DNA of 64,000 nucleotides. Source: Paenibacillus rhizosphaerae. Its GTDB lineage: Bacteria > Bacillota > Bacilli > Paenibacillales > Paenibacillaceae. Position numbers and translations under genes: made by a program. The stretch covers positions 671,200 to 735,199 of the forward strand of contig NZ_JACHXJ010000003.1 of assembly GCF_014192015.1 (NCBI RefSeq). Direction: 5' to 3'. The notes below the pieces were generated by a model. That model ran no database searches and was not told the origin of the DNA. It saw nothing but the letters and a program-made list of their open reading frames with translations. This document shows, one piece after another, positions 25,611 through 34,007 of the stretch; the first letter of the stretch is position 1; the number at the start of each line of letters is the position of its first letter.

Positions 25611-27155
25611 TTATGAGGATGCCGCTTGCGACAAAATCCACTCCAGCAGGGTGCGAACCATCACCCCGGTGCCTCCCTTGGGACTCACACCCCGCTCTTT
25701 TTGGACATAAGCGGTTCCGGCAATATCTAGATGAACCCACGGCAGCCCTTCGGCAAATGTGCCGATAAACAGGCCCGCTGTAATCGCAGCCCCCTTGCCT
25801 CCGGTGCTGTTGCGAATGTCCGCCACGTCGCTTTTGAGCATATCCCAAAATTCCTTATAAGCCGGAAGCGGCCATACTTTTTCGCCGGATCTTTTTGAAG
25901 CGAGAATCAGCTCCTGGAGAAAAGTATCATCGTTCGATACCGCTCCGGTCGCCACATCCCCTAATGCGGTCACGACGGCGCCTGTGAGCGTCGCTACATC
26001 GATCAGACGGACCGCTCCGAGCTGTCTGGCATAAGTCATGCCGTCGGCGAGTACCACTCTGCCTTCCGCATCGGTATTCAGCACCTCGATCGTCCGCCCG
26101 CTGAGCGACCGGATCACGTCGCCCGGCTTAAACGCACTGCCTCCAGGCATGTTCTCGGCGCTCGGAATGACGGCCACGACGTTCACTTTCGGCTTCAGCG
26201 TACCAAGTGCGTTCATGACGCCCAGCACCGCAGCGGCTCCGGCCATATCGCTGATCATCTCTTCCATGCCGAGCCGCTTCTTCAGCGAGATGCCCCCGGT
26301 ATCGAACGTAATGCCTTTGCCGACAAGCCCTATAACGTCATCCCAGCTGTCTCTTCCCTGATACTTCATCACGATCATCCGCGGAGGGTGAGTGCTCCCC
26401 TGGCCAACCGAGAGCAATCCACCCATGCCGAGCGCCTTTTGCTCTTCGACATCCAGCGTACGTGATTCCATGCCATACTGCCGGGCAATCCGCTGCGCAT
26501 GCTTCGTCAAATCTTCTGGAACCAGCATATTTCCGGGGAGGTTCGTTAAATCCCGTGCCAGACAGGTGGCTTCGGCCGCGGCCTTTCCACGGACAATGCC
26601 TTGACGCCATTCGTCAGCTTCCCGGGGATCCGCGTTTCCTTTTCGAAAAAGTACCAGCTCTTTGATTCCATGGTGCGCCGGAGGATTCCGTTTGTATTGA
26701 TTGATCCGGTGTGCTCCCAGAATGAACCCTTCGGTCAGGGCCTGGGCGGCAGTGATCGTGCTCTGTTCCGCAGTAAATCGCATCATAGTGATCGGCACTT
26801 CCCATGCCAGGCTTTGGGCTTGGATTTTGAGCGCGGTTTTTGCCGCCCGGGCGGCAGCAAACCTGAGTTCTTCGGAGGTCAGCGGACGGTCGCCGGTCCC
26901 GACTAGAATGACGGCGCGATGACCACTTGAATCAGGAACAGGCAGTGCGTGGATTTGATTGAAGGCAGCACCGAACAGACGGCTGTCCCTGAGCTGCTGC
27001 ACCATGGGTGCAAGACTGGGAGAAAGTGCGTTCCCCTCGAAGTCCTTCTGGGAAACCATAACAACAAGCGCATCCATACTGAGCTGTGAAGCTTCCGTAT
27101 GATCCTTCCATGTGACCGTAATATCTTGTCCTTCGGAAAACGGATGTCCATTCAT
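25611..27155 (-). CDS. pepA: Leucyl aminopeptidase, M17 family
   Basis: About 514 residues. The N-terminal macrodomain-like part (1-170) is followed by the catalytic domain with LVGKGITFDTGGISLK (metal-binding Lys and Asp), DMAGAAAVLG, the M17 signature NTDAEGRVVLAD, and the C-terminal GTGVMVRTLLEW. The enzyme is a hexameric two-metal cytosolic exopeptidase that frees N-terminal residues from peptides. Two in-frame starts compete: ATG at 27164, only 2 nt after AAAGGA, and ATG at 27155 with 11 nt; the second is used here. Monocistronic. Confidence 0.95.
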   Translation of the reverse strand: MNGHPFSEGQDITVTWKDHTEASQLSMDALVVMVSQKDFEGNALSPSLAPMVQQLRDSRLFGAAFNQIHALPVPDSSGHRAVILVGTGDRPLTSEELRFAAARAAKTALKIQAQSLAWEVPITMMRFTAEQSTITAAQALTEGFILGAHRINQYKRNPPAHHGIKELVLFRKGNADPREADEWRQGIVRGKAAAEATCLARDLTNLPGNMLVPEDLTKHAQRIARQYGMESRTLDVEEQKALGMGGLLSVGQGSTHPPRMIVMKYQGRDSWDDVIGLVGKGITFDTGGISLKKRLGMEEMISDMAGAAAVLGVMNALGTLKPKVNVVAVIPSAENMPGGSAFKPGDVIRSLSGRTIEVLNTDAEGRVVLADGMTYARQLGAVRLIDVATLTGAVVTALGDVATGAVSNDDTFLQELILASKRSGEKVWPLPAYKEFWDMLKSDVADIRNSTGGKGAAITAGLFIGTFAEGLPWVHLDIAGTAYVQKERGVSPKGGTGVMVRTLLEWILSQAASS

Positions 27156-27260
27156 CGGCGTCATCTTCCTTTGTCTTCAAGTTTTCGGACGATAGTCATA
27201 TATATTATTCCACCGTTGTCCAAAGCAACTCCAAAGACAAAATGTTCCTGCTGTGCCGAA

Positions 27261-28370
27261 TCAGGACATTTCAACGATCGGAAGCGAGATCACAAACTCC
27301 GTTCCCTTCCCTACTTTGCTGTCAACAGAGATATATCCCCGGTGATTCTTGATGATCCGGTAACTGACGGACAGACCAAGACCTGTCCCGGTTTCCTTCG
27401 TCGTAAAGAAGGGATCGAATAAATGGCTCAGCGTGATATGATCCATACCCTTTCCGTTATCCGAAATACATATATTCACGTTTTTATGGTCCTTGCGCGT
27501 GCGGATTTCAATCCGTCCGGTATGCTCATGTCCCTGATCAGCGATCGCATCCATGGCATTTTTAATGATGTTGAGAATGACCTGCTTAATCTGCTTTACA
27601 TCGACGGAAATATGAAGGGGTGTAGACTCATCGAGCAAAACGACCTCGCAGCCATTCATCAGCGCTTCACTCTCTGTAAGCAGAACAACTTCCTTCAGCA
27701 AAGACGAAACGGGGATGACGGTCGTTTGCGGCGCGGACGGCTTGGACGAATTCAGAAACTCATAAATAATGTCGTTCGCCCGGTCGATTTCGGTCAATAT
27801 AATGCGTGCATACTCGTCTTTTCCGAGCTTGGTCAAATGAGGTCTCAGCAGCTGAATGAATCCGCGGATGGCCGTGAGCGGGTTGCGGATTTCGTGGGCG
27901 ATCGATGCCGAAATCTTTCCAAGCATCGCCAGCTTGTCGTTCCGGTAGGCGGTTTGTTCGATCTGCTTGAAATCGGATACATCCTTGACACTAAATAAAA
28001 AATCACCGTCCATTTGATCGCCGTAGGTGACCGTAAGAAGCCACTGGCGTCCGGTTTCATCACTTAGCTCATGGTATCTTTTCCGGTGAAAAATGGTCTC
28101 GCGGTAAATACGCAGTATCTTCTTCTTCTTATACCGGCTTAACTGGGGATGACGCAAAATTTGAAGCAAGGTTAGTCCAGTCAACGACTTACGGGAAATT
28201 TCCAACAACCTCGCCATTTGCACATTAATAAATGTCAAAACGCCTTCACTGTCGAAAAGAATTACCCCACTGTCCAAGTGCTCCAAAATGTTCTCGTACT
28301 TGTTCTTCACAAGCTGCGTAGTTTGAAACGCCTCCAGGGACTGCAACAACGTCTCTTGGATTTCGCTCAC
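27261..28370 (-). CDS. PAS-domain sensor histidine kinase, sporulation-kinase type
   Basis: 369 residues, no membrane segments. A short helix (1-25) leads to a PAS domain (about 25-135: HLDSGVILFDSEGVLTFIN), then HisKA with His159 in SIAHEIRNPLTAIRGFIQLL and a HATPase domain (NIIKNAMDAI, ISDNGKGM, DPFFTTKETGTGLGLSV). The HisKA motif resembles KinA/KinE-type kinases feeding the Spo0 phosphorelay; no response regulator is adjacent, which fits an orphan phosphorelay kinase (inference). GTG at 28370 follows AAGGGGGG at good spacing. Confidence 0.9.
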   Translation of the reverse strand: MSEIQETLLQSLEAFQTTQLVKNKYENILEHLDSGVILFDSEGVLTFINVQMARLLEISRKSLTGLTLLQILRHPQLSRYKKKKILRIYRETIFHRKRYHELSDETGRQWLLTVTYGDQMDGDFLFSVKDVSDFKQIEQTAYRNDKLAMLGKISASIAHEIRNPLTAIRGFIQLLRPHLTKLGKDEYARIILTEIDRANDIIYEFLNSSKPSAPQTTVIPVSSLLKEVVLLTESEALMNGCEVVLLDESTPLHISVDVKQIKQVILNIIKNAMDAIADQGHEHTGRIEIRTRKDHKNVNICISDNGKGMDHITLSHLFDPFFTTKETGTGLGLSVSYRIIKNHRGYISVDSKVGKGTEFVISLPIVEMS

Positions 28371-28534
28371 ACGATGCCCCCCCTTTATAAGGAAATGACG
28401 GAATTGGCAAATCGTTAGCAGGCAAATATTCCATCTTTTGGCCAGTAATAAAGATTAGTTTAATCATAGACAAGCTAGCCGGAAAACTCAACAAGAGATA
28501 CTGTCGAAAAAAGAAAAAATGGTCCCAGCCTGAA
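28371..28534. other. Upstream region of the sensor kinase
   Basis: AT-rich, with poly-T/poly-A stretches and no gene. It contains the ribosome binding site of the kinase. No promoter was assigned with confidence. Confidence 0.5.
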
Positions 28535-28605
28535 AAAGAAAGCCGTCAATCGGCGTTCTTTCTTGGCCAAAAGTCCCCGCTTATGCAGAGGTTTCTCCTG
28601 TAAAA
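28535..28605 (-). ncRNA. Candidate structured leader or small RNA with its own terminator
   Basis: On the minus strand, a GC-rich segment with a CUCUGC / GCGGGG stem (AUAA loop) is followed by GGACUUUUGGCC and a terminator hairpin AAAGAA-GCCG / CGGC-TTCTTT (28535-28561), ending in UUUCUUUUUC. It lies beyond the terminator of the next gene upstream and before the kinase. It could be an attenuator of the kinase or an independent RNA. No known family is recognised. Confidence 0.4.
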
Positions 28606-28648
28606 TTAAGGATGCTGGCTCTTGCAAAATTTTACGCTTAAAACAAAA

Positions 28649-28685
28649 GCATCAGACACAAAAAATTTATTTTTGTACCTGATGC
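28649..28685 (-). terminator. Terminator of the zinc-ribbon gene
   Basis: GCATCAG with ACAAAAA pairs with TTTTTGT and CTGATGC in a 16-bp stem (small mismatch), followed by UUUUGUUUU on the minus strand. Confidence 0.88.
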
Positions 28686-28758
28686 CTTGTCATGACCGGG
28701 CGCTCAGCCGGGACGATTTCCGCCGATTCGACGGCAGGCCCGGGTATCCGATGAAATT

Positions 28759-29166
28759 TTATGATTTATGCTGAAGACGCAGCCGGCGCTGGCTCATGAC
28801 CGCGAGTCTTTTCTTCAGCTCGCTCTGCCATTTCTCGTCTTGAATTTGCTTGGCGACCGTCAACAAATCAAGGGCCATGTCAATCTGGCTCTGAATGATG
28901 TCCTTCGGATCTTCCTTCTCGCAGTTGATCACATTTTCAAAAATGGTCTCTTCGTCCTCGATCACATAATCCTGAAAGTCAATTTCTGCCGCTCCGTCAC
29001 CATGCGCATATTCGGCCAAAATTTCGTATTCATTCTCAACCTTGTAATGAACCTCAACCCGGTGGCACACGGGACAGAACAACAGGGGAACATTATGGAC
29101 CTGAGTGCGATAATGTTTAAGTGTACCTTTCGTTCCAACCATACTTGCTCCGCAGCAATAACTCAT
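28759..29166 (-). CDS. Small zinc-ribbon-like protein with IDEAL-like C-terminus
   Basis: 135 residues. The N-terminal half has a CC pair (MSYCCGASMVG) and a CxxC (LFCPVCHRVEVH), enough for one zinc site. The middle is acidic. The C-terminal helix reads SQIDMALDLLTVAKQIQD and continues with WQSELKKRL, resembling the short IDEAL motif of Firmicutes regulators and the 53-residue protein at 61424. ATG at 29166 follows AGAGGAGGGTG. A promoter-like TTGTCG (29227-29232), 16 bp, CATTAT (29205-29210) precedes it. I do not know the function; a small adaptor or regulator is plausible. Confidence 0.75.
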   Translation of the reverse strand: MSYCCGASMVGTKGTLKHYRTQVHNVPLLFCPVCHRVEVHYKVENEYEILAEYAHGDGAAEIDFQDYVIEDEETIFENVINCEKEDPKDIIQSQIDMALDLLTVAKQIQDEKWQSELKKRLAVMSQRRLRLQHKS

Positions 29167-29432
29167 TCCAGTTCACCCTCCTCTGGATTCCACCGTATTT
29201 CTTCATAATGTATTCGATTCCAAGCTCGACAATTCCTTTTTTTCAACCCTGTACAGACCCAAGTTTTATCATGTATGCATGCTCTTTGTTTTTCTATATC
29301 GCCCTATTCAAATCCTGCTAAATAGAATGGGTTCATTCTACATAAATGTCAGAATAAGACGTTATGCCGCTCCTAGCCATGTTTCAACTTCTCAAAGGCA
29401 TTCTAAACACAAAACCGCAGTTGATGAAAAAC
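29167..29432. other. Gap between ahpC terminator and zinc-ribbon gene
   Basis: No gene; holds the promoter of the zinc-ribbon gene described in that entry and otherwise AT-rich sequence. Confidence 0.5.
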
Positions 29433-29468
29433 CCCCTTGGCCTGCATCAAGCAAGGCAAAGGGGGCTT
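29428..29468 (-). terminator. Terminator of ahpC
   Basis: CCCCCTTGGCC-type arm pairs with GGCAAAGGGGG, U run at 29428-29432 on the minus strand. It lies 20 bp after the ahpC stop. Confidence 0.85.
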
Positions 29469-29485
29469 GTCCGAATATTTAAAAA

Positions 29486-30034
29486 TTAGTTGGTTACCAG
29501 ATTTTTGTCGCCTGGTTTCCAGTTCATTGCGCACAATCCGCCGGATTGGAGCGCTTGGAGGACGCGAAGGGTTTCTTCAACGCTGCGGCCGATATCGTTG
29601 TGGTTAACCACTTGATATTTCAGCTCGCCTTCAGGGTTGATGATGAACAGACCGCGAAGAGCAACGCCTTCTTCTTCGATGTACACGCCGTAGTCTTTGG
29701 CAACGGATCTCGTGATGTCGGAAGCCAGCGGGAAGTTGATTTTTCCAAGACCGTTCGAGTCGCGCGGTGTGTTAATCCAAGCCTTGTGGCTGTGGATGGA
29801 GTCCGTGCTCACACCCAGAATTTCAGCGTCAAGCGCTTTGAACTGCTCGTAAGCATCGCTCAGCGCAGTGATTTCCGTAGGGCATACGAAAGTGAAATCG
29901 AGTGGATAGAAGAAGAATACGAGCCATTTACCGCGATAGTCAGTCAGGCTTGCTTTGCTGAAATCCGTGCCGTCACCTGTTACAGTTTCCATCGTAAATT
30001 CAGGAGCCGGTTTACCTACTAAACGTTCTGCCAT
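29486..30034 (-). CDS. ahpC: Alkyl hydroperoxide reductase C, 2-Cys peroxiredoxin
   Basis: 182 residues. Thioredoxin fold with the peroxidatic Cys51 in DFTFVCPTE and the resolving Cys168 in GGLCAMNWKPGDKNL, typical of AhpC-type typical 2-Cys peroxiredoxins that reduce H2O2 and organic peroxides. ATG at 30034 follows AAAGGAGGAA. No ahpF reductase follows, so another reductase must recycle it. An exact PerR box and a sigma-A promoter lie upstream, predicting peroxide induction. Confidence 0.96.
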   Translation of the reverse strand: MAERLVGKPAPEFTMETVTGDGTDFSKASLTDYRGKWLVFFFYPLDFTFVCPTEITALSDAYEQFKALDAEILGVSTDSIHSHKAWINTPRDSNGLGKINFPLASDITRSVAKDYGVYIEEEGVALRGLFIINPEGELKYQVVNHNDIGRSVEETLRVLQALQSGGLCAMNWKPGDKNLVTN

Positions 30035-30122
30035 GTCAAAAATTCCTCCTTTAATATAAAGAACAATTGCTGTGTTCTAGATTGAGTATCGTATTGCATC
30101 CCAAGTGGAATCTACATTTCAA

Positions 30123-30151
30123 ATGGTATCATTCGACGAAATCAAAGTCAA
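30123..30151 (-). promoter_or_regulatory. Sigma-A promoter of ahpC
   Basis: TTGACT at 30146-30151, 17-bp spacer, TACCAT at 30123-30128, reading toward ahpC. A second TATAAT-like box lies just upstream near the PerR box. Confidence 0.75.
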
Positions 30152-30170
30152 GATTATATAGGTTATTTAT

Positions 30171-30185
30171 TTATAATAATTATAA
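30171..30185. promoter_or_regulatory. PerR box upstream of ahpC
   Basis: TTATAATAATTATAA is an exact match to the 7-1-7 PerR consensus TTATAATNATTATAA. It sits about 20 bp upstream of the -35 box, within an AT-rich region that may include a second promoter. Confidence 0.88.
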
Positions 30186-30234
30186 ATAAGAAAAAAACGT
30201 GAACTTTTCGCGGGACCACCGGCGGACTGAAGTG

Positions 30235-30270
30235 AAAAAAGGGGCTACCGATCACCCGGAAGCCCCCTTT
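30235..30270 (-). terminator. Terminator of leuB
   Basis: GGGGGCTTCCGG pairs with CCGGTAGCCCC in part (AGCCCC/GGGGCT core, 30241-30266), then six U (30235-30240) on the minus strand. Confidence 0.85.
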
Positions 30271-30326
30271 CCAAAAAAATCCCTACATTAATATAGCGTT
30301 AAACGACCTCAGTTTTGCGTTGAAAA

Positions 30327-31406
30327 TTACTTCTTCATCGCAGCCACGATCAGGTCGCCCATCTCCCGGGTGCCGATCGCTTTGCTCTTATCTACAGCGA
30401 TGTCGCCTGTGCGATGTCCGGCATTCAGCACGTCAGCCACAGCTGCTTCAATCGCGTCTGCCGCATCGCCGTATCCAAACGTGAGGCGGAACATCAGCGC
30501 CAGTGATAGAATCGTGGCGATCGGATTCGCCAGATTCTGTCCCGCGATATCCGGTGCGGAGCCGTGAACCGGCTCGTACAAGCCGAACGCACCCTCTCCC
30601 ATCGAAGCGGACGACAGCATGCCGATCGACCCGGTCAGCATGGCGGCTTCGTCGCTCAAAATATCGCCGAACATATTCTCCGTCACGATGACGTCGAAGC
30701 TGGACGGACGGCGCAGCAGCTGCATCGCGCAGTTGTCAACCAGCACATGCTCCAGCTCTACGTCCGGATAATCCGGAGCGACCCGGTTCACCACTTCACG
30801 CCACAGGCGGGAAGTTTCCAGCACGTTCGCCTTGTCGACAGAGGCGAGCTTCTTGCGGCGCTTCTGGGCGATTTCAAAGGCTTGGCGCACGATCCGTTCC
30901 ACTTCCGCCACATTGTACACGCAAGTGTCCACCGCTTCTTCGCCCTGCTCGCCTTGACGTCTCAGCTTGTCACCAAAGTAAATGCCGCCGGTCAGCTCGC
31001 GCACGACCATCAGGTCCGTGCCTTCCAGCACCTCAGGCTTCAGCGTCGAGGCGTCCTTCAAGCAGTCAAACACTACGGCCGGACGCAGGTTCGAGAACAA
31101 TCCGAGCGCCTTGCGGATGCCGAGCAGGCCGGTCTCCGGACGGAGCTCCTTCGGATTGTTGTCCCATTTCGGTCCGCCTACCGCTCCGAGCAGCACCGCG
31201 TCCGCATTTTTACATACCGCCAGCGTCTCTTCCGGAAGCGGGGTTCCTTTCTCGTCGATCGCGATTCCACCGAACAGCGCATGCTCCGTTTCAAACGAGT
31301 AGCCGAACAGCTCTTCCGTGCGCTTGAGCACTTTCTCCGCTTCCGCGACAACCTCCGGCCCGATGCCGTCCCCTGCGATTACTGCAATCTTTTTAACCTC
31401 TGCCAT
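30327..31406 (-). CDS. leuB: 3-isopropylmalate dehydrogenase
   Basis: 359 residues. Isocitrate/isopropylmalate dehydrogenase fold: IAVIAGDGIGPEVV, LLGAVGGPKWD, RELTGGIYFG, the active-site Tyr/Lys region SVDKANVLETSRLWREVV, and the family signature NMFGDILSDEAAMLTGSIG, followed by EPVHGSAPDIAGQ that binds NAD. It oxidises and decarboxylates isopropylmalate in leucine synthesis. ATG at 31406 (MAEVKKIAV) is 11 nt after GGAGGAG; a GTG at 31418 is too close to it. It is separated from ilvBNC by an aldo/keto reductase on the other strand and has its own terminator; leuA, leuC and leuD are not in the window. Confidence 0.97.
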   Translation of the reverse strand: MAEVKKIAVIAGDGIGPEVVAEAEKVLKRTEELFGYSFETEHALFGGIAIDEKGTPLPEETLAVCKNADAVLLGAVGGPKWDNNPKELRPETGLLGIRKALGLFSNLRPAVVFDCLKDASTLKPEVLEGTDLMVVRELTGGIYFGDKLRRQGEQGEEAVDTCVYNVAEVERIVRQAFEIAQKRRKKLASVDKANVLETSRLWREVVNRVAPDYPDVELEHVLVDNCAMQLLRRPSSFDVIVTENMFGDILSDEAAMLTGSIGMLSSASMGEGAFGLYEPVHGSAPDIAGQNLANPIATILSLALMFRLTFGYGDAADAIEAAVADVLNAGHRTGDIAVDKSKAIGTREMGDLIVAAMKK

Positions 31407-31665
31407 AATATCAGTCACTCCTCCAGGTACAGGTACCTCATTTTCACTGTCCTAATTCTCTATATACTGTTGTAACACATGAAGGAGAGCATTGACCAAG
31501 ATATAGAATCTATGACCTTAATAGTATTTTCCTATAAGCAGACCGCATGGATTAATTTATTCTATACCTGCCCTTAACATGGCACATTTCTTTTCCTGAT
31601 TAATCCGGGTACAATGATATTGTTTGGACTTATACTCTTCAATCGCAAAGGAGTTGAACGGATTC

Positions 31666-32646
31666 ATGCAGTATACGTATTTGGGAAAATCGGGTTTAAA
31701 AGTCAGCCGCTTGTGCCTGGGAACGATGAACTTCGGTCCGGCGACGGACGAAAAGGAAGCGTTCCGCATCATGGACGCGGCGCTTGACGCCGGCGTTCAG
31801 TTTTTTGATACCGCTAACATTTACGGCTGGGGCGAAAATTCCGGCTTGACCGAGACCATCATCGGCCGCTGGTTCGCCCAGGGCGGCGGCCGCCGCGAAA
31901 AGGTGGTTCTCGCTACCAAGGTTCATGGCGACATGAACGACCCGGCGGACGGCCCGAACGGGGCGCGTGGCTTGTCCTCGTACAAAATCCGCAGACACCT
32001 GGAAGGATCGCTCCAGCGCCTGCAGACCGACCATATCGAGCTGTACCAAATGCACCATGTCGATCCGAAGGTCACTTGGGACGAGCTGTGGGGCGCTTTT
32101 GAAATCGCGGCGCACCAGGGCAAAATCGGCTACGTCGGCTCCAGCAACTTTGCTGCCTGGCAGCTGGCCATCGCCCAAAGCGAAGCGAAGAACCGCCATT
32201 TCCTCGGGCTGGTGTCCGAGCAGCATAAATACAGCCTGAACTGCCGCCTTCCGCAGCTGGAAGTGCTGCCGGCCGCGCAAAGCCTCGGCCTCGGGGTGAT
32301 CCCGTGGAGTCCGCTCGACGGCGGATTGCTCGGACGCAACGCGCTGAAGAAGCTGGAAGGCACGCGCAGCGGCGGAAGTGCGGAGCGCATTGAGAAGCAT
32401 CGCGAGAAGCTCGAGGCGTTTGCCGAATTGTGCAATGAGCTCGGCGAGCCGCAGGACAACGTTGCGCTTGCCTGGCTGCTGACCAATCCGGCCGTAACGG
32501 CGCCGATCATCGGGCCGCGCACGCTGGAGCAGTTTGAAAGCTCCCTCGGTGCGCTCGAAATCAAGCTGGATGAAGCCGTGCTGAAGCGGCTCGATGAAAT
32601 CTTCCCGGGACCGGGTGGCGCCGCTCCCGAGGCGTATGCCTGGTAA
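31666..32646 (+). CDS. Aldo/keto reductase
   Basis: 326 residues from ATG 31666 (MQYTYLGKSGLKVSRLCLG), which has AAAGGAG 12 nt upstream. TIM barrel with catalytic tetrad residues in FFDTANIYGWGEN (Asp, Tyr), VLATKVHGDMN (Lys) and LYQMHHVDP (His), and the NADPH-binding IIGPRTLEQFESSLGALEIKL near the end. Closest to the YajO/AKR subgroup of flavin-free oxidoreductases with broad carbonyl substrates. Inserted between ilvC and leuB on the opposite strand; no evident role in branched-chain synthesis. Confidence 0.93.
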   Translation: MQYTYLGKSGLKVSRLCLGTMNFGPATDEKEAFRIMDAALDAGVQFFDTANIYGWGENSGLTETIIGRWFAQGGGRREKVVLATKVHGDMNDPADGPNGARGLSSYKIRRHLEGSLQRLQTDHIELYQMHHVDPKVTWDELWGAFEIAAHQGKIGYVGSSNFAAWQLAIAQSEAKNRHFLGLVSEQHKYSLNCRLPQLEVLPAAQSLGLGVIPWSPLDGGLLGRNALKKLEGTRSGGSAERIEKHREKLEAFAELCNELGEPQDNVALAWLLTNPAVTAPIIGPRTLEQFESSLGALEIKLDEAVLKRLDEIFPGPGGAAPEAYAW

Positions 32647-32810
32647 ACGGGCGTAATAGCCGTACACGGCTGACGGAAATTCGCAGGATAAGTGAATGCC
32701 GCACTCTTCCCAGGACTCCGGGAACCTGTACATGGCGCGTCCTGCGGATGTCGTACCGCGTGCGGCAGTCATCATCGGCTTATCAGCTTACATCACTGCT
32801 TCACAAATGC

Positions 32811-32850
32811 AAAAGGCGGATCCCCACTAAATCCGGGGATCCGCCTTTTT
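32811..32850. terminator. Terminator of ilvBNC
   Basis: AAAAGGCGGATCCCC pairs with GGGGATCCGCCTTTTT; runs of A and T on both sides allow use on both strands. It lies 24 bp after the ilvC stop and closes the aldo/keto reductase transcript as well. Confidence 0.93.
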
Positions 32851-32873
32851 TATTGATGGATGAGTGCCGTATG

Positions 32874-33866
32874 TTATTTCTTGATCCAATGCATCATTTC
32901 GCGCAATTGACCGCCGACAACTTCGATCGGATGGTTAGCTTCGTTACGACGCGTTGCATTCAGGAATGCACGGTTGGATTGGTTCTCAAGAATGAAGTCG
33001 CGGGCGAATTTACCTTGTTGGATGTCGGACAGCACTTCCTTCATCGCTTTCTTCGTTTCTTCCGTTACGATGCGAGGTCCGGTTACATAGTCGCCGTACT
33101 CAGCCGTATTGGAGATGGAGTCACGCATGTTAGCCATGCCTCCTTCATAGATCAGGTCGACGATCAGCTTCATTTCGTGGAGGCACTCGAAGTAAGCCAT
33201 TTCCGGAGCGTATCCGGCTTCAACCAGCGTTTCGAATCCGGCTTTGATCAGGGCGGTTACGCCGCCGCAAAGTACAGCCTGCTCACCGAACAAATCCGTT
33301 TCGGTTTCTTCACGGAAGGAGGTTTCGATAACACCTGCGCGGGTACAGCCGATACCTTTTGCATAGGCGAGACCGATTTGTTTCGCATTGCCAGTAGCGT
33401 CCTGCTCGATGGCGATGAGCCCAGGGACCCCGAAGCCCTCGACATACGTACGGCGAACCATGTGACCTGGAGATTTTGGAGCAACCAGCAGCACGTCGGA
33501 GTCTTTAGGAGCGACGATTTGTCCAAAATGAACGTTGAAGCCGTGGGAGAACATAAGCGCAGCGCCTTTTTTCAGGTTAGGCTCGATTTCGTTTTTGTAG
33601 ACGGACGCTTGAGTTTCATCCGGCATCAGGATTTGTACTACGTCCGCTTGGCTCGTTGCTTCGGCAACGGACAGAACTTCGAAACCGTCGTTTTTGGCTT
33701 TATCGAAAGATTTGCCTTCGCGAAGACCGATAACGACCTTGACACCGCTGTCACGCAGGTTTTGCGCCTGGGCATGACCTTGGCTTCCGTATCCGATAAC
33801 GGCAACGGTTTTTCCTTTTAAAGCGCTGAGTTCTGCATCTTGCTCGTAATAAGTTGTAACTGGCAT
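32874..33866 (-). CDS. ilvC: Ketol-acid reductoisomerase (NADP type)
   Basis: 330 residues, class I length. N-terminal Rossmann domain with VIGYGSQGHAQAQNLRDSG, then the all-alpha knotted domain with metal-binding Asp/Glu in ETDLFGEQAVLCGGV and EMAYFECLHEMKLIVDLI. It converts acetolactate to dihydroxyisovalerate using Mg and NADPH. ATG at 33866 follows AAAGGAGGATT. Third gene of ilvB-ilvN-ilvC, 140 bp after ilvN with hairpins in the gap. Confidence 0.97.
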   Translation of the reverse strand: MPVTTYYEQDAELSALKGKTVAVIGYGSQGHAQAQNLRDSGVKVVIGLREGKSFDKAKNDGFEVLSVAEATSQADVVQILMPDETQASVYKNEIEPNLKKGAALMFSHGFNVHFGQIVAPKDSDVLLVAPKSPGHMVRRTYVEGFGVPGLIAIEQDATGNAKQIGLAYAKGIGCTRAGVIETSFREETETDLFGEQAVLCGGVTALIKAGFETLVEAGYAPEMAYFECLHEMKLIVDLIYEGGMANMRDSISNTAEYGDYVTGPRIVTEETKKAMKEVLSDIQQGKFARDFILENQSNRAFLNATRRNEANHPIEVVGGQLREMMHWIKK

Positions 33867-34007
33867 GTGAATAAATCCTCCTTTGTTTTTAAAAAGAACC
33901 CTTCATAAAGAGCGGGTGTTTCAAAGGACCCTGCACCCGGTTTGTCCCGCTTTCGGGATATGATCCTCTCAAACCCCCGCTCTTTAGCGGGAATTTAATG
34001 TGTATGA
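33867..34007 (-). other. ilvN-ilvC intergenic with inverted repeats
   Basis: Contains CCCGCT / AGCGGG (about 33978-33993), CCCGAAAGCGGG (about 33948-33960), and a long-range pair AAAGAGCGGG / CCCGCTCTTT. No U run follows, so RNA processing or stability control is more likely than termination (inference). Confidence 0.55.

Noticed and set aside
28535..28648. A c-di-GMP-I riboswitch before the kinase
   Set aside because: AAACC and GGAC parts look similar, but the second half of the GEMM core is missing and the element is too short.
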